Source: Phytoseiulus persimilis
Taxonomy: Eukaryota > Arthropoda > Arachnida > Mesostigmata > Phytoseiidae
Direction: 5' to 3'
Length of the DNA: 64,000 nucleotides
Assembly (NCBI GenBank): GCA_037576195.1
Contig: CM075101.1
Coordinates: 28,210,001 to 28,274,000, forward strand
Positions 10,501 through 21,900 of this stretch are shown in pieces. Each line of letters begins with the position of its first letter. Positions within the stretch are counted from its first letter, which is position 1. The notes below the pieces were generated by a model, which had not been told where the DNA came from, did no database searches, and saw only the letters and a program-made list of their open reading frames with translations. The position numbers and the translations under genes were made by a program.

Positions 10501-11065
10501 ACATGCGGATCCACACCGGCGAACCACCGTATGTCCGCGATACTTGCGGCGCCGCTGCTTTCGCTCATATGATTAACGCGAATGTGCATCGACGATGTCA
10601 TACCGGAGAAAAACGGTTCCAATGCCAGGAGTGTGGAGCGCGCTTCATCAAGGAAGACTTGCTTCAGGTATGGGCATGATTCGGGTCCGACGATCCGAAT
10701 TCGCATTCGGATTCATAGTTCTTCCGGCGAGATTCGGATTCGAGTCCGTGAATACATGGCCCCGAGGAGTATGGCCAGATCGAGCGGACTCCGACCCAAG
10801 TCCCGATTCAAGTCCGGATTCAAATACGAATCTGGAATCGAATCCAAATTCCAGGCTGGTCGGGTTCGGATCGTCGAATTCGAATCCTGCCCATCTCTGA
10901 CCGGTTCACTGTTCAAAGACTAGGTCATACCGGATAAAAGTCACTACAAGTCCACAATGGGGAAGTTCTCTATATGTGCGAGAAATGTAACGCCGGATTC
11001 TCGTTGTCTTGAAATTTGACCCGTCACAGGCCAGTTCACGCCGAAGATTCGGCGATCACTTACGG
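10501..11065 (+). pseudogene. zinc-finger pseudogene fragment from the tandem duplication
   Basis: The segment encodes remnants of the parent gene's last fingers. In the first, the parent reads PYVCDICG but the copy reads PYVRDTCG, losing a zinc-binding cysteine, and one codon has been inserted after it. The second finger runs into the inserted element at 10670 and stops. Beyond the element, about 70 bases covering the next finger are missing, the final finger has an early stop (TCTTGA replacing TTATGT), and the original stop codon is changed. No start codon, promoter or 5' exons were copied. The fragment cannot make a working zinc-finger array; transcription by read-through from the parent remains possible. 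Confidence 0.8.
10670..10894. mobile_element. 225-bp non-autonomous element with 34-bp terminal inverted repeats
   Basis: The left end (10670-10703, starting ATGGGCATGATTCG) and the reverse complement of the right end (10861-10894) match at 28 of 34 positions. The interior is rich in GATTCGG/CCGAATC words and carries no transposase. It is present only in copy B of the duplication, at the point where copy A is uninterrupted apart from the deletion, which dates the insertion after the duplication. A target-site duplication is not clear (at most AT). Size and structure suggest a MITE-type DNA transposon; superfamily not assigned. Confidence 0.5.
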
Positions 11066-11512
11066 ATGGCTAGTTCAGAGATGTTTCTCTGAGAGAAACG
11101 AGACTTTTGCAATCAATTACAGCCACGATGTGGGAACTTGACCGAGACTTCAATGGAGTTTGGAGCAACTCTTGCACGCAATAGTTGACTTTGCTATCCA
11201 TATGCATTGGACCCTGCCTGTATGGAATAGAAATGGGGCGTGTAATGAAAATGTGTGATTTGTTGAATGACACGGTACGCTGGAGATTCTGCCACTGCCG
11301 GTGTCGGCGTTGGAGGAAATTGCCGAGATGAGAGGCAGCTCAGAAGTACAGGGTTAGGCAACTTATAATATGAAACACCGAAATTCGAGCGGAGTCGCGT
11401 TCCTCGCCTTCTCGAACTCCGCTTCGCAGGGAACTAGTGTGAGCGCGCCCCTTGGAGCTTTTGATCAACGTGGGCAAAGGCGTGCCTAACTCCTGACCAG
11501 CCAGGAGGTACC

Positions 11513-14410
11513 GTGTTTTTCAGAGAATAACCTATCCCTGCAAATAGGCCTTAGCTTCATTTCCGAAAGTTTTGACTGTATAAGGCGTAGCCAGAATAAA
11601 AGCCGTAGTTGGAACTGACCTCAGCAAGAACCCGCCGCGCGGAGTCAATGACGGCTTCCATCGCCACTGAAGGGGAGGACCAGATTGGGATAATTGCTGG
11701 TATGACCGGGTTACTGCAGAGCTCACCGGGTGCAAAATCTACGCGGCAACTTCGTTGAACCCAGCCTGTAGGTGAGAACTAATGGGCATACTCGTTGCCT
11801 TCCTGTGAGCCTCGGAATCGTTGAGTTCAGGCTCCGTTCAGGAAGCTTTAAGATTGGGTGACAACGCGGGGCCTCGCTCCTCTAGCCCGCGAGTGGTGCA
11901 TGCCGAGTCTCAGGGAGATTGCCTGCTCCGTGCGAAGGCCTCAATGAAGGAATGAGTCCGGCGGACGGGCCCTCCGTCGAGAGGAGGGCTTTCAGAGAGT
12001 TTGCGAGTGATGACCTTCACGAGTGAACCTCCCATGACTCTCGTCGACGAGCGGAACGTTTCACGAACACCGAGACAGTGGAAGGCTTCCCCGCTGTCGT
12101 CGAGATTGTTGATGTCGCCTTCATGATGTCCGACCAGAGGAGCCTGGGGAGCTCATTGATTAACAAGTGAAGTCAGGGGAAGAATAACTCAGATGGGCGA
12201 AAAAAACGTCATCGCTGGCCCATCCCCCGGGCCGGTCGGAGTACACGCGGGTGGGTATGGGAACTGAGTCCCGCCGGAAATTCGGAGTGAGGAGACGAAC
12301 GAGTCCGGCTAACAATATGATGTGGAAGTAGAAGAAAGATGAGAATTAACCATCGAGTTCCATGCACACAGGATACGCTTCTTGATTTCGAGTGTGAGTC
12401 CGAACCCCTCGTTCGTGAATATCTATGTGTTATGAGATCTCCCATGGCCCATCTTGGTCGTCTCAGTATCTGAAGTGAGAAGTTTCAGAGCGCCTCCGTC
12501 AACATCATTGTAACGGGAATGAACGGAGTCGTACCCTGAAAACTAACTGTAGTGAAATCTTTGGATACGGATATGAGATATGCCTCATCTTCTGGAAAAC
12601 ACGGCATGAATCTACTCGCTTTCATCTGTCCCCTCAAGCAAAATAGCTGTATTCCCTGTCTGCGATAGAGCTGATGATTCCTGGCACTTCCAGTATCCCC
12701 AAGGAGGTTGTGATGTTTCATGATTGTCATGATGAAAACTTCCGACCCTGTGCGGAAACAGGTCTAACTGTCGACGATGAGTGTACGCGGAATGAAACGG
12801 AGCGCTATCTGACTCTTAGCTTTAAGCCCATAGTTAACCTGGAGGACACACATTCACCCTTGTTGCAGGTCGGACGCTTGGACTCCTGAAGGCCATCAAT
12901 GACCGTCCTGTGGTATTCCAAGGCGATGTATTCATTTTTGCAGACAGAAGGACCACATCCCGACGGAGAGTCTCGTGTTGAGAATTTCGCTCTCGGTGCG
13001 GCGTCGAGGGTCCGGTTCCAACTCACTACGAAAGGTCATTTTCCGAAATTCTCGATGGCTCGGTTCGATCTCTGTGTATAAAAACGAAACATGAATGGCT
13101 TAGAGCTATGAGCTGTGGACCTTCATCATCGGCTACGGTCAAGCTCCGTGGCTGAGTATTGTAGGCGGGGACTGGAGGAAGATGAGACGCGAGAGGAATT
13201 CACGTCGGGCAGTTTTAAGACAGTTTCGTGTGAGAATTTCCACCAAAGGGTTAGAGACTGCTCTGATTTGATGATGTAGCACGGAGCCATCACGTGAGGA
13301 ACGCGGCTCGTCTCTTATGGATCAGGAAATATTTTGATCGATCATTGGCAATATAGGGAAGCGCTAACATCGGATAGTCTCTGACTCTGAGCAGTTCCTG
13401 AGTTCCTCTCTGAGCAGCTCAGCGAGTAACGAAGATTTGGCAACAACGTTCATCCTATTATCAGTCGAACCTTATGACCTTGGCTCGAAACCGGCTGCGA
13501 GAAGACCGCTTCCGTGCATCACAGCAGAATCAAAGCTGATCTCAATCATGGACTCCCGATTGGCAACGGAATGAACCGGGAACGGAGGATTCTTCTCCGG
13601 GTCCATCTTGTAAGTACGAGAGAGAGAATCAGCGCAGATCGTCTAGGAAGCGAGTCGTCGAAGAACAATGGCGATCAGTTTGATACCAAATCCACGGCAT
13701 CATGCATCATAGATGATAGCCGTCGCGCTAAGCAGAAAAGGTTCCTGTAATGAGAACTGGGACGATTCCGAAATTCGAAAACAATGTCGCTCCGAATGGC
13801 TGACCCTGGAACGATTGATAGAGGTACCGTGGGGCGACCGCCGACTACGTCCAAGGATCTCTCTCCTCCGTCGTCGTCATCTGTCCCGGTCAAGCCGTCC
13901 CGGTCTCACAGGATCTCCCGATGAATCGATCATGGTGTCGGCAACTTGCGGCTCGACTGACGGTCAACGAAGTCTTTCTTATGCTGCAATGAATTGCTGA
14001 AGTAACGGTTTGCCCGATACGGAGCTTCATCAACTGCCTAGTTACCTCAGGACATGTCTGTAGTCTGGGTTCGCGAGGAGCTCTCTGTAAGCTGCTAAAA
14101 GTCAATTCCGAGTCTCGATATCAGCTGATAGGTGAAACTTCCTGCCACGAGAGCGGATCGTTCACAATCTACGGTCAGTGATCTAGTGTTTCGTACTTCC
14201 GAGCTCAAACTGGGGAGCACGACGATTCGACAAACGACCGTCTTCTTTTTTCGACAGCAAGCTGAATGGCAACATTTTATCCGTCGACGTCATCGTTCCA
14301 TTCCTCAGGTTGAGCAGCGACGACGATTCTTACCGAGTATTTTTGGTCTCCAAGCCATGACTGGGAAGTCTGCACATTCAGAGTCACCGATACCGTGACT
14401 GGAAGTCACC
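11513..14410. other. non-coding stretch downstream of the duplication
   Basis: No convincing gene. One plus-strand donor (GTAAGTACG at 13610) follows a short open segment starting near 13514, and TATAAAA occurs at about 13077, but neither is tied to a coding sequence. Open frames are short and on both strands. Confidence 0.45.
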
Positions 14411-15154
14411 ATGCCATGCCATACAAGAGCACGAGCACCAGCATGGTTCTCTCCACGCTATACGGTGTTGCTCGGGAACAGTGGTCGAAAGATTCAACAC
14501 TCACAAAGATCATCCACAATGCACGTCTTGGTATGGATATCTCAAATCCCCGGAACTCTTAAGAGCTGCTCATATCACTCGACTCGGATGTGGCTGCTTG
14601 AGAACGATGACTGCCGACATGTTGTTCTCGTGAGCCACTCCGGCCTCCCGATTCAGAACATGGACAAGAGCCTCCAGGATATAGCGTTCCTGGAAGTTCT
14701 CTCCGCTCGATGGAGGAACAAGATTCAAACATCCTACGGAGAGAATACTATAGAAAGTGAGATCAAGCCGGGAGATCTCCGGCTCACGGCCAACCTTGCA
14801 TATCAGAGGAGACTGAGAACGATACTCAGGATCCCTGAAGCATGTGATATCATCGCTCTCGGGAATGATAGGTGTGCTTCCAGGGTCTTCGAGATGAAGT
14901 GTCACATCCGTGTGGCAGGATTTCCTCGGTCCTGTTCCCTGTATTTCGTTGCTCTCGGCGCGCCAGAATTCCTACACCCAACGGCACACGATGTGCTCCT
15001 ACCGTATCACAAGGTGGAGCTATCCCGACCGGCAACTCTCTCCGAACGAGAATCTGGGTCTCGCATATGGATCTCTCAACATTCCAACTCAAGATTGGAT
15101 TCAAGATTTCGCCAAGTCTCACTTCCCTACAGGCATCACAAAATTCATCCCTAA
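14411..15154 (+). CDS. uncharacterised 247-aa open reading frame
   Basis: This is the longest frame in the window not explained by a recognised gene: ATG at 14411, stop TAA at 15152-15154. A run of this length is somewhat unlikely by chance at this base composition, and the middle part (about 14570-15030) has GC-rich third positions like the window's real exons. The translation shows no signal peptide, transmembrane segment, cysteine pattern or motif I can name. The flanks are also open in the other two plus frames (about 14416-14560 and 14928-15308), as a frameshifted or multi-exon coding relic would look. It may be a real exon, a decayed gene or chance. Confidence 0.3.
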   Translation: MPCHTRARAPAWFSPRYTVLLGNSGRKIQHSQRSSTMHVLVWISQIPGTLKSCSYHSTRMWLLENDDCRHVVLVSHSGLPIQNMDKSLQDIAFLEVLSARWRNKIQTSYGENTIESEIKPGDLRLTANLAYQRRLRTILRIPEACDIIALGNDRCASRVFEMKCHIRVAGFPRSCSLYFVALGAPEFLHPTAHDVLLPYHKVELSRPATLSERESGSRIWISQHSNSRLDSRFRQVSLPYRHHKIHP

Positions 15155-15461
15155 TGGAGTGGGCGCTCGAAATCTATCAGGGCATATAAAGCCATATGAT
15201 TCAGGGTCCTCGGAAACGAAGACCGACCCCTCGGTTCGAGCACACGATTACCTGATGGATTCCGCCACATCATTGGAGAGCAGAGAAGTCATCATACTGT
15301 CGATATGAAATTTACGCCACGTTAACGCCGTTAAGAACCTTCGTTCGTCGTATTCCGCTCATACCCCCACTCCACCGCAGCCTTTTCCGTCCCCCAGAGT
15401 CAACACTCGCCTCTGCAGCCCTCCTTCGGCGAGAAATTCAGTTTTGCTCCTCGAATTTCAG

Positions 15462-15524
15462 TAATGCGACGCAATTTTCGAAGAAACAGCAGATCCTACC
15501 CATAGCGTTCCTGGTTTCCAGCCA
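15462..15524 (+). CDS. candidate upstream exon of the thyroglobulin-domain gene
   Basis: Open segment between a strong acceptor (CTCCTCGAATTTCAG) and a GTGAGA donor at 15525. It ends in phase 1, which fits the thyroglobulin exon starting at 16037. It encodes a short hydrophobic stretch (ILPIAFLVSSQ) but lacks the first cysteines expected for the domain, so membership is uncertain. Confidence 0.25.
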
Positions 15525-15869
15525 ACGTGAGACTGCGTTAACAACAACGCGATGATCGTGAGAATTGGTTACTGCGCTCTGACCTAGAACACTACCGTCG
15601 TTCCAGATTGACTGTCCCGGCACTTTCAGGTACAGCTATTTCAATGAGGGCAAGGTACCTAGAAATGTGGTTCAACGCTTGGGCGGAGCAGAAATAATTG
15701 TAGAGAATATTCGACAGACACTTCAACGCGTCTCTACTAAGGGATAAGATGCTGAAGGCAGCTGACTTCGAGCGATGTCACATGGAACTTCTCAGAACAT
15801 CGCTCGCAGCCAATTGGCCGAGCAGCGACATGAGCGCCCATTCTCGTCGATACACGTTCAGAATGAGCG

Positions 15870-15876
15870 TATATAA
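15870..15876 (+). promoter_or_regulatory. TATA box (TATATAA)
   Basis: TATATAAGG 160 bases upstream of the thyroglobulin exon, followed 30 bases later by TCAGCG, an initiator-like sequence at about 15903. The only ATG between there and the exon opens a 4-codon frame, so it may drive an untranslated exon or be fortuitous. Confidence 0.35.
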
Positions 15877-16036
15877 GGTGGAGATCATGTTGAAATGCAA
15901 TCTCAGCGATCTCAACTGATGGATAAGGTCTGACAAGACTATAAAACTCCAGTCTCCAGCCTCAACAAGTTAGTGGTCTACCATCTTCGTCAAAGCCCCG
16001 TTGAGGAGCTGTCAACAGTGAAAGCTCTTGTTTCAG

Positions 16037-16432
16037 TGACAACGGACACGAACGGCTTCTCGGTCGAACAGTATCAGTGCTATCCGGCTACGGGTTGGTG
16101 TTCGTGCCGAGAATCTGAGGTCGGTTCGGAATTCCGAACGGAAGCAGCTGCGGGTGAGTTACTCGGGCTTTCGCTGAACTTCAGACCTCAGCATCGGATA
16201 CAGTTATTCGTGTGTTCTGAGATTAGGTCGATAAAGTCGATAGAGGCGTTCCGCAGAGAGACCAAAACCTGAACTCTTGGTCGAAGAAGACACACTTGAT
16301 GAAAAACTCGGGACCCTACCACTTTGGAGGGTATAGCAGCGAAAGAAGCTTGTTCTGAATCAGATTCAGATACCGGGAGCGAGCATAAAGACGGATCAGA
16401 GGTGTTTCCAGTCCATCTCTTCCCAGATTGCG
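16037..16432 (+). CDS. thyroglobulin type-1 domain protein (two internal exons)
   Basis: Exon 16037-16153 (acceptor GCTCTTGTTTCAG, donor G|GTGAGTTAC) and exon 16340-16432 (donor G|GTGAGTGAA) join in phase 1. The joined peptide carries QCYPATGWCSC, the QC-x4-G-x-C-x-C core of thyroglobulin type-1 repeats, and the join places the last cysteine of the domain (KEAC) 19 residues on, as that family requires. This agreement between splice phase and domain spacing is the main support. The next C-terminal stretch is acidic and serine-rich and ends in another Cys. Thyroglobulin-1 domains occur in secreted protease inhibitors and extracellular matrix proteins. The first half of the domain (two cysteines) should lie upstream; 15462-15524 is one candidate. 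The terminal exon is unresolved. Confidence 0.5.
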
Positions 16433-16561
16433 GTGAGTGAAAGTAAAGGTTCTGATGGGTTTCAGATCTGGATTTGATTTCAAGAGGGGTTGGTTCGAAG
16501 TAGCGAATAGAACTCTGAGTGGGGTGATGGACAGGATTCCATCCTTCTATGTGAAACTCAA

Positions 16562-16567
16562 AATAAA
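16562..16567 (+). terminator. poly(A) signal AATAAA after the thyroglobulin-domain exons
   Basis: AATAAA about 130 bases after the last recognised exon, a plausible mRNA end for this gene. Confidence 0.4.
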
Positions 16568-18409
16568 GATCCCTTCATTAAAGATCACTCCACCGACCCC
16601 CTCTTGGACTTAACGGACGCTACGTACACGGTGAGCTGCAGAGAAGCTACAAGATGTATTCCCTCTGTTCTCCGGGAACATCGGCTGCGATTTGTAGAGC
16701 TCCAGGAATCCGCATGAGTTTCCCTGGATCGTCGAAAGAGCATCGAATCTGGTTCATTGCAGGTTTCTGATTGCTTGAGGGGGCTGCGCCGACGAGATAT
16801 TGATATGGCGAGAAGACTGTCGATGAAGAAGACACAACGAGCGAGGAGAGTCGCGTTCGATGATCCAATCGGCGACTCGAGAGACCAAGTGGGACGCGGG
16901 AGCCGGGTGGGTGTTGAGAAGAACGGCGACTACAGTGGTTTTGAGCGATTTGTCCCAACCCTTGATCATTTTCTCGCTCTGATCGAACATTTGGGTCTTT
17001 CGGTTCGAGTTCCACGCCCAACTAGACTGAAATGATGGAATCATCTTCCAGGAAAACGAGATCGGGGACGGTGCTCGATTCGAGTATGCCGATTGCATGT
17101 ATCTTGGGAGCAAGGACTTTCATGGAGACTCAGCAACTAGGACCGTGTTCAGACTCAGGCGCCCCAAGTCGTCACGCAAAGCAAAGGCTTCAGGATGGAA
17201 CCACCAACTAACGAACCTCGTGCTTTCTGTGATGCTCGCGTTGCTGGTCTCAGGGTTTTGGGTCCTGATTCAGTCATATGTTATGAGCCATCATTGAGCC
17301 GACTGGACGGGAGCGGCACTCCAGCTAGGTCCCTGCTCTCCACAGCACCATTAACGGCACCTCCGAAACTCCCTTTCGGGGTCTTCTACTCAAGTAAAGT
17401 TCCCGTATTGTACCTCGATCCCCTGCTTGATTCAGATTCGGAACTTTAATTCCAGAGCGCCCGATGAATATTGGGGATGTTCACGAACTCGATTGAAGCT
17501 TTCCGCTTCCATCTTCGCTCTTTCAGCGAGCTGCGATTGTCACTGAACGATGCCAACGGTAGACGAATGTGAGAAGTTGGATCATAATGAAAGAGTTGAC
17601 CGGGAACTCACCAATCTTCTTGTGCAACTTTGTAGATTGTTCATTTTGTCGGGGTGTACACTGACGGCTTCTGCGCGGAGGCGGGATTCCCGCCCCTGTT
17701 CTGTGGCCCAGAACCGGTTTTTGTTCAAAGCGTGGGCGTTCCTGAACGACAAGGATCTCGGCAACTGCAGCCTATCTTCCAGTCTGAGAACGTTCGGAAC
17801 TGTCTATGAGGGCCAAAACTGGAACGCAGATTTCGATTCCTTCGGATCTAGCTGCAGAATGACGCCGAAATCATCCCCTCACGACCCTTCTTCAATGTTC
17901 GAGGGAATCGGACGAGGTATCGGAAATGCCCAATGGGGTGCTTGCTTCTGAAGACTCGAATCCTGAGCGTCGCAACTGCACCAAGTCCACACCTTCTGGA
18001 TTCCGGGCAGATTCTCGAACTATTTCTCTGTCCAATCGGTGGAGCTTTCTGAACCATGGGGTCAAGCATCATGGAGACGCGTCGGACGTCGATTCCGACC
18101 ACAGGTTATCTTGGTTCGCCGAAATAGTAGAGATGGAGTTGCGACGCATTCGATTTGGACTCTTAAATCCCCCAGGAACCCAAAACGTGCACTCATCAGT
18201 GTACGTTTCACCGTGCCTCACGAATCGACCCGGTGGCTCGTCGTATACCTCGTCTCGCGTGTCGCCGCACTCAGAACATCCGAGGTCGAGAATCAGGCAT
18301 AGGCTCTTGGTCCTAGATGAGACCTCTCGAGGTGAACGGATCGATCGAGTATGGCACAGTAGAAGCTTTTCTCGAACTGATAATTCATTACAAGATAATG
18401 CGCTTGTTG
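16568..18409. other. intergenic stretch before the receptor gene's 3' end
   Basis: Only short open frames on both strands. A minus-strand GTGAGT donor at 17611 follows a small open segment, without an identifiable family. Confidence 0.4.
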
Positions 18410-18415
18410 TTTATT
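18410..18415 (-). terminator. possible poly(A) signal of the receptor gene
   Basis: AATAAA on the minus strand about 580 bases after the stop codon; the nearest clear signal downstream. It would imply a 3' UTR of roughly 600 bases. Confidence 0.35.
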
Positions 18416-18562
18416 GATGTGATTCCCATATTCTGTTTCACTCTCCTCATATTTACAATGTCACAGAGACGAGCGCGGGCGGTCGTCTTCCTCTATATAC
18501 ACACATGGATGAGTACGCTACAAAACTGAGCTTTGCACACAGTTCCTAGATGACACTGTGGA

Positions 18563-18582
18563 GCCGGGCATGGAAGCCCGGC
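18563..18582. repeat. 7-bp GC-rich hairpin near the receptor gene 3' end
   Basis: GCCGGGC-ATGGAA-GCCCGGC. It lies between the stop codon and the proposed poly(A) signal in minus-strand terms, so it could fold in the 3' UTR of the receptor mRNA. Confidence 0.75.
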
Positions 18583-18996
18583 ATCGATCATCGTGAAGCA
18601 TGTCTCAGGGCCGTCCTAAGTGTTATTTTCAGAGCTTAGTCGATTCTAACAATGTTCATTGAATCCGATTAGCGATGAGCAGTGGGTGATGGATGACGAT
18701 TTCAGGCCATGGCACTTTGCATCCAACTTTGATGATTAGGTGAAATTCCGTTCTTTGCGCTCAGCTTTCTGAAGCGCGAATGCAATCTAGAATATGCGTA
18801 GCACCGCTGAAGAGCCGAATAGCCCTGTCGCAGCCGTGTTTCGCGGCCGATCGATGATTTCCTCTCTGATGAATTCCTGCCGCCTGGGGCATCTCAACCA
18901 ACGATCGATGCATGTACATGTGCTATCGCATTTACGTGTCATCGCATCTTTTGAAAACATAACTTAAATTTAGCAGCTGACCAGCTCGGAACGTGT

Positions 18997-21900
18997 CTAG
19001 CGGTACCTGTGATTGTGACCCACGTATATGTCTACCTCATTGTCCTTCCAGTTGGCCTCTGATCGTCCATTCCAGTCCGAGTCGTACTCGGTCAGCGAAT
19101 GGGTGCTGCTCGCGCTCGTGAGCCGACCGTGAGAATTGCTCCGCTTGTGTTTCTTCGGCGAGTTGACGTAGGCCCCGGACACCGCCGACAGAGATTGCTG
19201 GGACTTCCGCAGGTCGCTTGCCATCGTGGACAAATTGCCGTTCGATTTGTAGAGACGACTGTTGTGCTGCGACATTTGCGAGAACGCGCGCTCCGCCGTC
19301 GGACCTCGTGGCTTCGTTCCGTAGCCGTTCGGGATGTACGAGTGCGAAACATGGGAACGGGCGTCGTCGATGTAGCTCGAGTTCGTTTGGCCGTCCAAGT
19401 GGTACATTCGTGCTCGCGGAATGCTCCTGGACGAATACACGCTCATCGTCTCCCACTCGTTCATGTCGGGCTTGAGGACGGGTACGACGCCCGCGGAGAT
19501 TCGCTGCTTCATGAGGCTGTCTTGCTTCTTGTGCTTCCGTCGGATGCAACAAAGGATCGCGCAAACTCCGATTATGACAACTGCTGAGAGAATGGCCGAC
19601 GCGATGATGATGACTTTGTCGAGGCTGGCGATGCCGTAGCGTTCGCTTTTCAGCTCTCGGCATTGATTCATCGGAACGTTGTCGACGGTCAGATCGTTGG
19701 CTTCTTGGATTGTGATCACGCAGACAACAATGCAGTCGCCGGAAGGCAAGTTTTGCAAAAGGTACCCGCGCTGATCGGGACCGAGGGCGGGACCTTTGCG
19801 GTAGAGTCGATCTCCGAAGATTCTGTAGAGGATCTGGAAACCTTGGGAGTTCGTCGGATCGACGCTCCACTCCAGTTTGATTGAGGAATCCTTACGTAGA
19901 GCCATCAAGTTCTTGACGATCGGTTTCGCGATCTGTTTCGATGTCGCGGGCGGAGGTTGAGAAATGTTCGTCTTGACGCCTCTGCTGTTCGAGGCAGGCC
20001 GGGTTCTTGGTGAGAATTTGGTATTCGCTCGCTGCGGCAATTGCTCGGTTGTTTCGATCGATTGGATTGTTGAGCTCGACAACAGCTCATTGTTTTCGAC
20101 GTCTTGAACCGGTGCTCGGGTCGTTGTCGTACTCGTCGTGGTGGTCGTTGAGACGGTTGTCGACAGCGGTGTGGATATGGTGGTGGTGGATACTGGGCCT
20201 TCGCACACCAGCTCAGAGAGTTCGATCTGGCCGAACTGCTTCCTCTTGAGATATTCGGGTTTGCCACAGTACTGAGGACTCCGTTCCCTGCTCGTCACCT
20301 GCAGATCGTTGGTTCGGATCCATTCGGCGATCCAACGGATTCTACAATCGCATTCCAAGTACGGACCTGAAATATTGTTTCATTTAGCAACAGATGCATT
20401 CAAACCGGCTTGAAGAGGGGACCGCGTGGTTATGTTGTGGAAACTCGGCCCTGCGAGGCTCGTAGCGCTTCATAAGGCCAGACAATATCTCAGCCGTCGC
20501 TTCCTGCGCCCTGAGCGCTCGGCACCCGTGACATTACGTGCTTGAGTTCTTGAGCGCCGTAATCGCTAAGCTAACGATACCACAGTCTCACTGCTGTCCA
20601 GGAACTTTGTGGGGGTCAGTCCGGATAATGAATGATTTTGAAAATGTTCCTAATAGCGTAGTCGCCGTGAGCGAGCGAATTCCAATAGGCAACGCTCTGA
20701 CACCGCTGTTGCTGTTTCATCAATCCGACGACGTCGTGTACGGACGTCGACACGGATGATGACGACGAGGCTTTCATTATGTTGGCGCCATAGATTTCTA
20801 AAAACATGATCTCTCACGAATGGCTCATTGTTGGGCTGCAGGGGTTATTCAGGGGTCAGTCAGTTGTGTAGTAACCTGGCTCTAGCCGTTGCCTTTTTTT
20901 TCTGTTTAACGGCCGCCCAAGTAAACAAACGCTCGCTTCCACTCGCTCTCACAGGAAGTACGTTGGGAGGGTGTCGCTCGCGTATTCCAAGTTTAATTTG
21001 AAATAGGCTTGGCTTCGATGCTACGGTGCGGATCGACTTCTGGCGCCTTTTGTGACTTTGAAAAAGCATTTCGCAACCGTCCCCCCGCAATTATATCGAT
21101 TCGTCGGCCGCGCTATACGATAGCACCGGAGGGAATCAGCATGACATTCCCAGTTCAAGTGGGCTAATGTCAGTCGGAACGCAACTTCCCAAGAGCGAAG
21201 GAAAAGCTGCAACGGAAGTTGTTCCGCAGCGGCGAAGCTGAAGACCGTGAAGAAGGTGGCGTACACCGAATGATCCCACGGTGAATAACAACCTCAAAGA
21301 ATGACACAGCGCTGACTGATTTGATCGCTCACGGACCAATCATATGTTGAAGACGATGAATCCAGGTTATAGCATTCACGTCAATGGATGTGTCGCGAAA
21401 TGTCGATTACTAGTGTTCGGGAAGTGTTTCGGGATCGAGTTGTGGCGACGATGCTTCCTGACGCTATGACCATGTCTGAACCAGTCACCGATCAGCTGGG
21501 CGACGGGCGTTTGCCGTCAGCAGCCCTTTTCTTAGGGGCGGTTCACAAGAGCAGCAAACAGTTGATCAACCGTTAATCAGCTTTTTCTCGGTGAGTCAGT
21601 TTCGCGAAGCCCTGCTAGGTCGCGCGGCAAAAGCGGATACTTCCGTGTGACCTTCTGACCCGCAGGAGTGGTCAAAGGAGATGCGAACGCTTTCTGGCTG
21701 TGTGGGGGAGGCCCCGCCGATGGCTGTTATCAATCTCCCAAGTTGACTGCTCACGCATTCGCTCGGTCGGATGCTTTGCCGGTGGATCGGTCGTATCGGA
21801 TATCTACGGCACGAAGACGAATCACTTCGGAAGGGAGAAATAACGGATCCTCAACAGTGTGGCTCGAAGCGAAGTCAGAACCCGCTGCACCGTTAGCCCG

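Larger units (their letters stand above)
10501..11512 (+). repeat. tandem segmental duplication, copy B (degenerate)
   Basis: Second copy of 9632-10465, starting 35 bases after the first ends, in the same orientation. Relative to copy A it has about 70 bases of finger-coding sequence deleted and a 225-bp TIR element inserted at the deletion point. Both outer ends are sharp (ACATGCGGATCC and GGAGGTACC). Confidence 0.85.
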
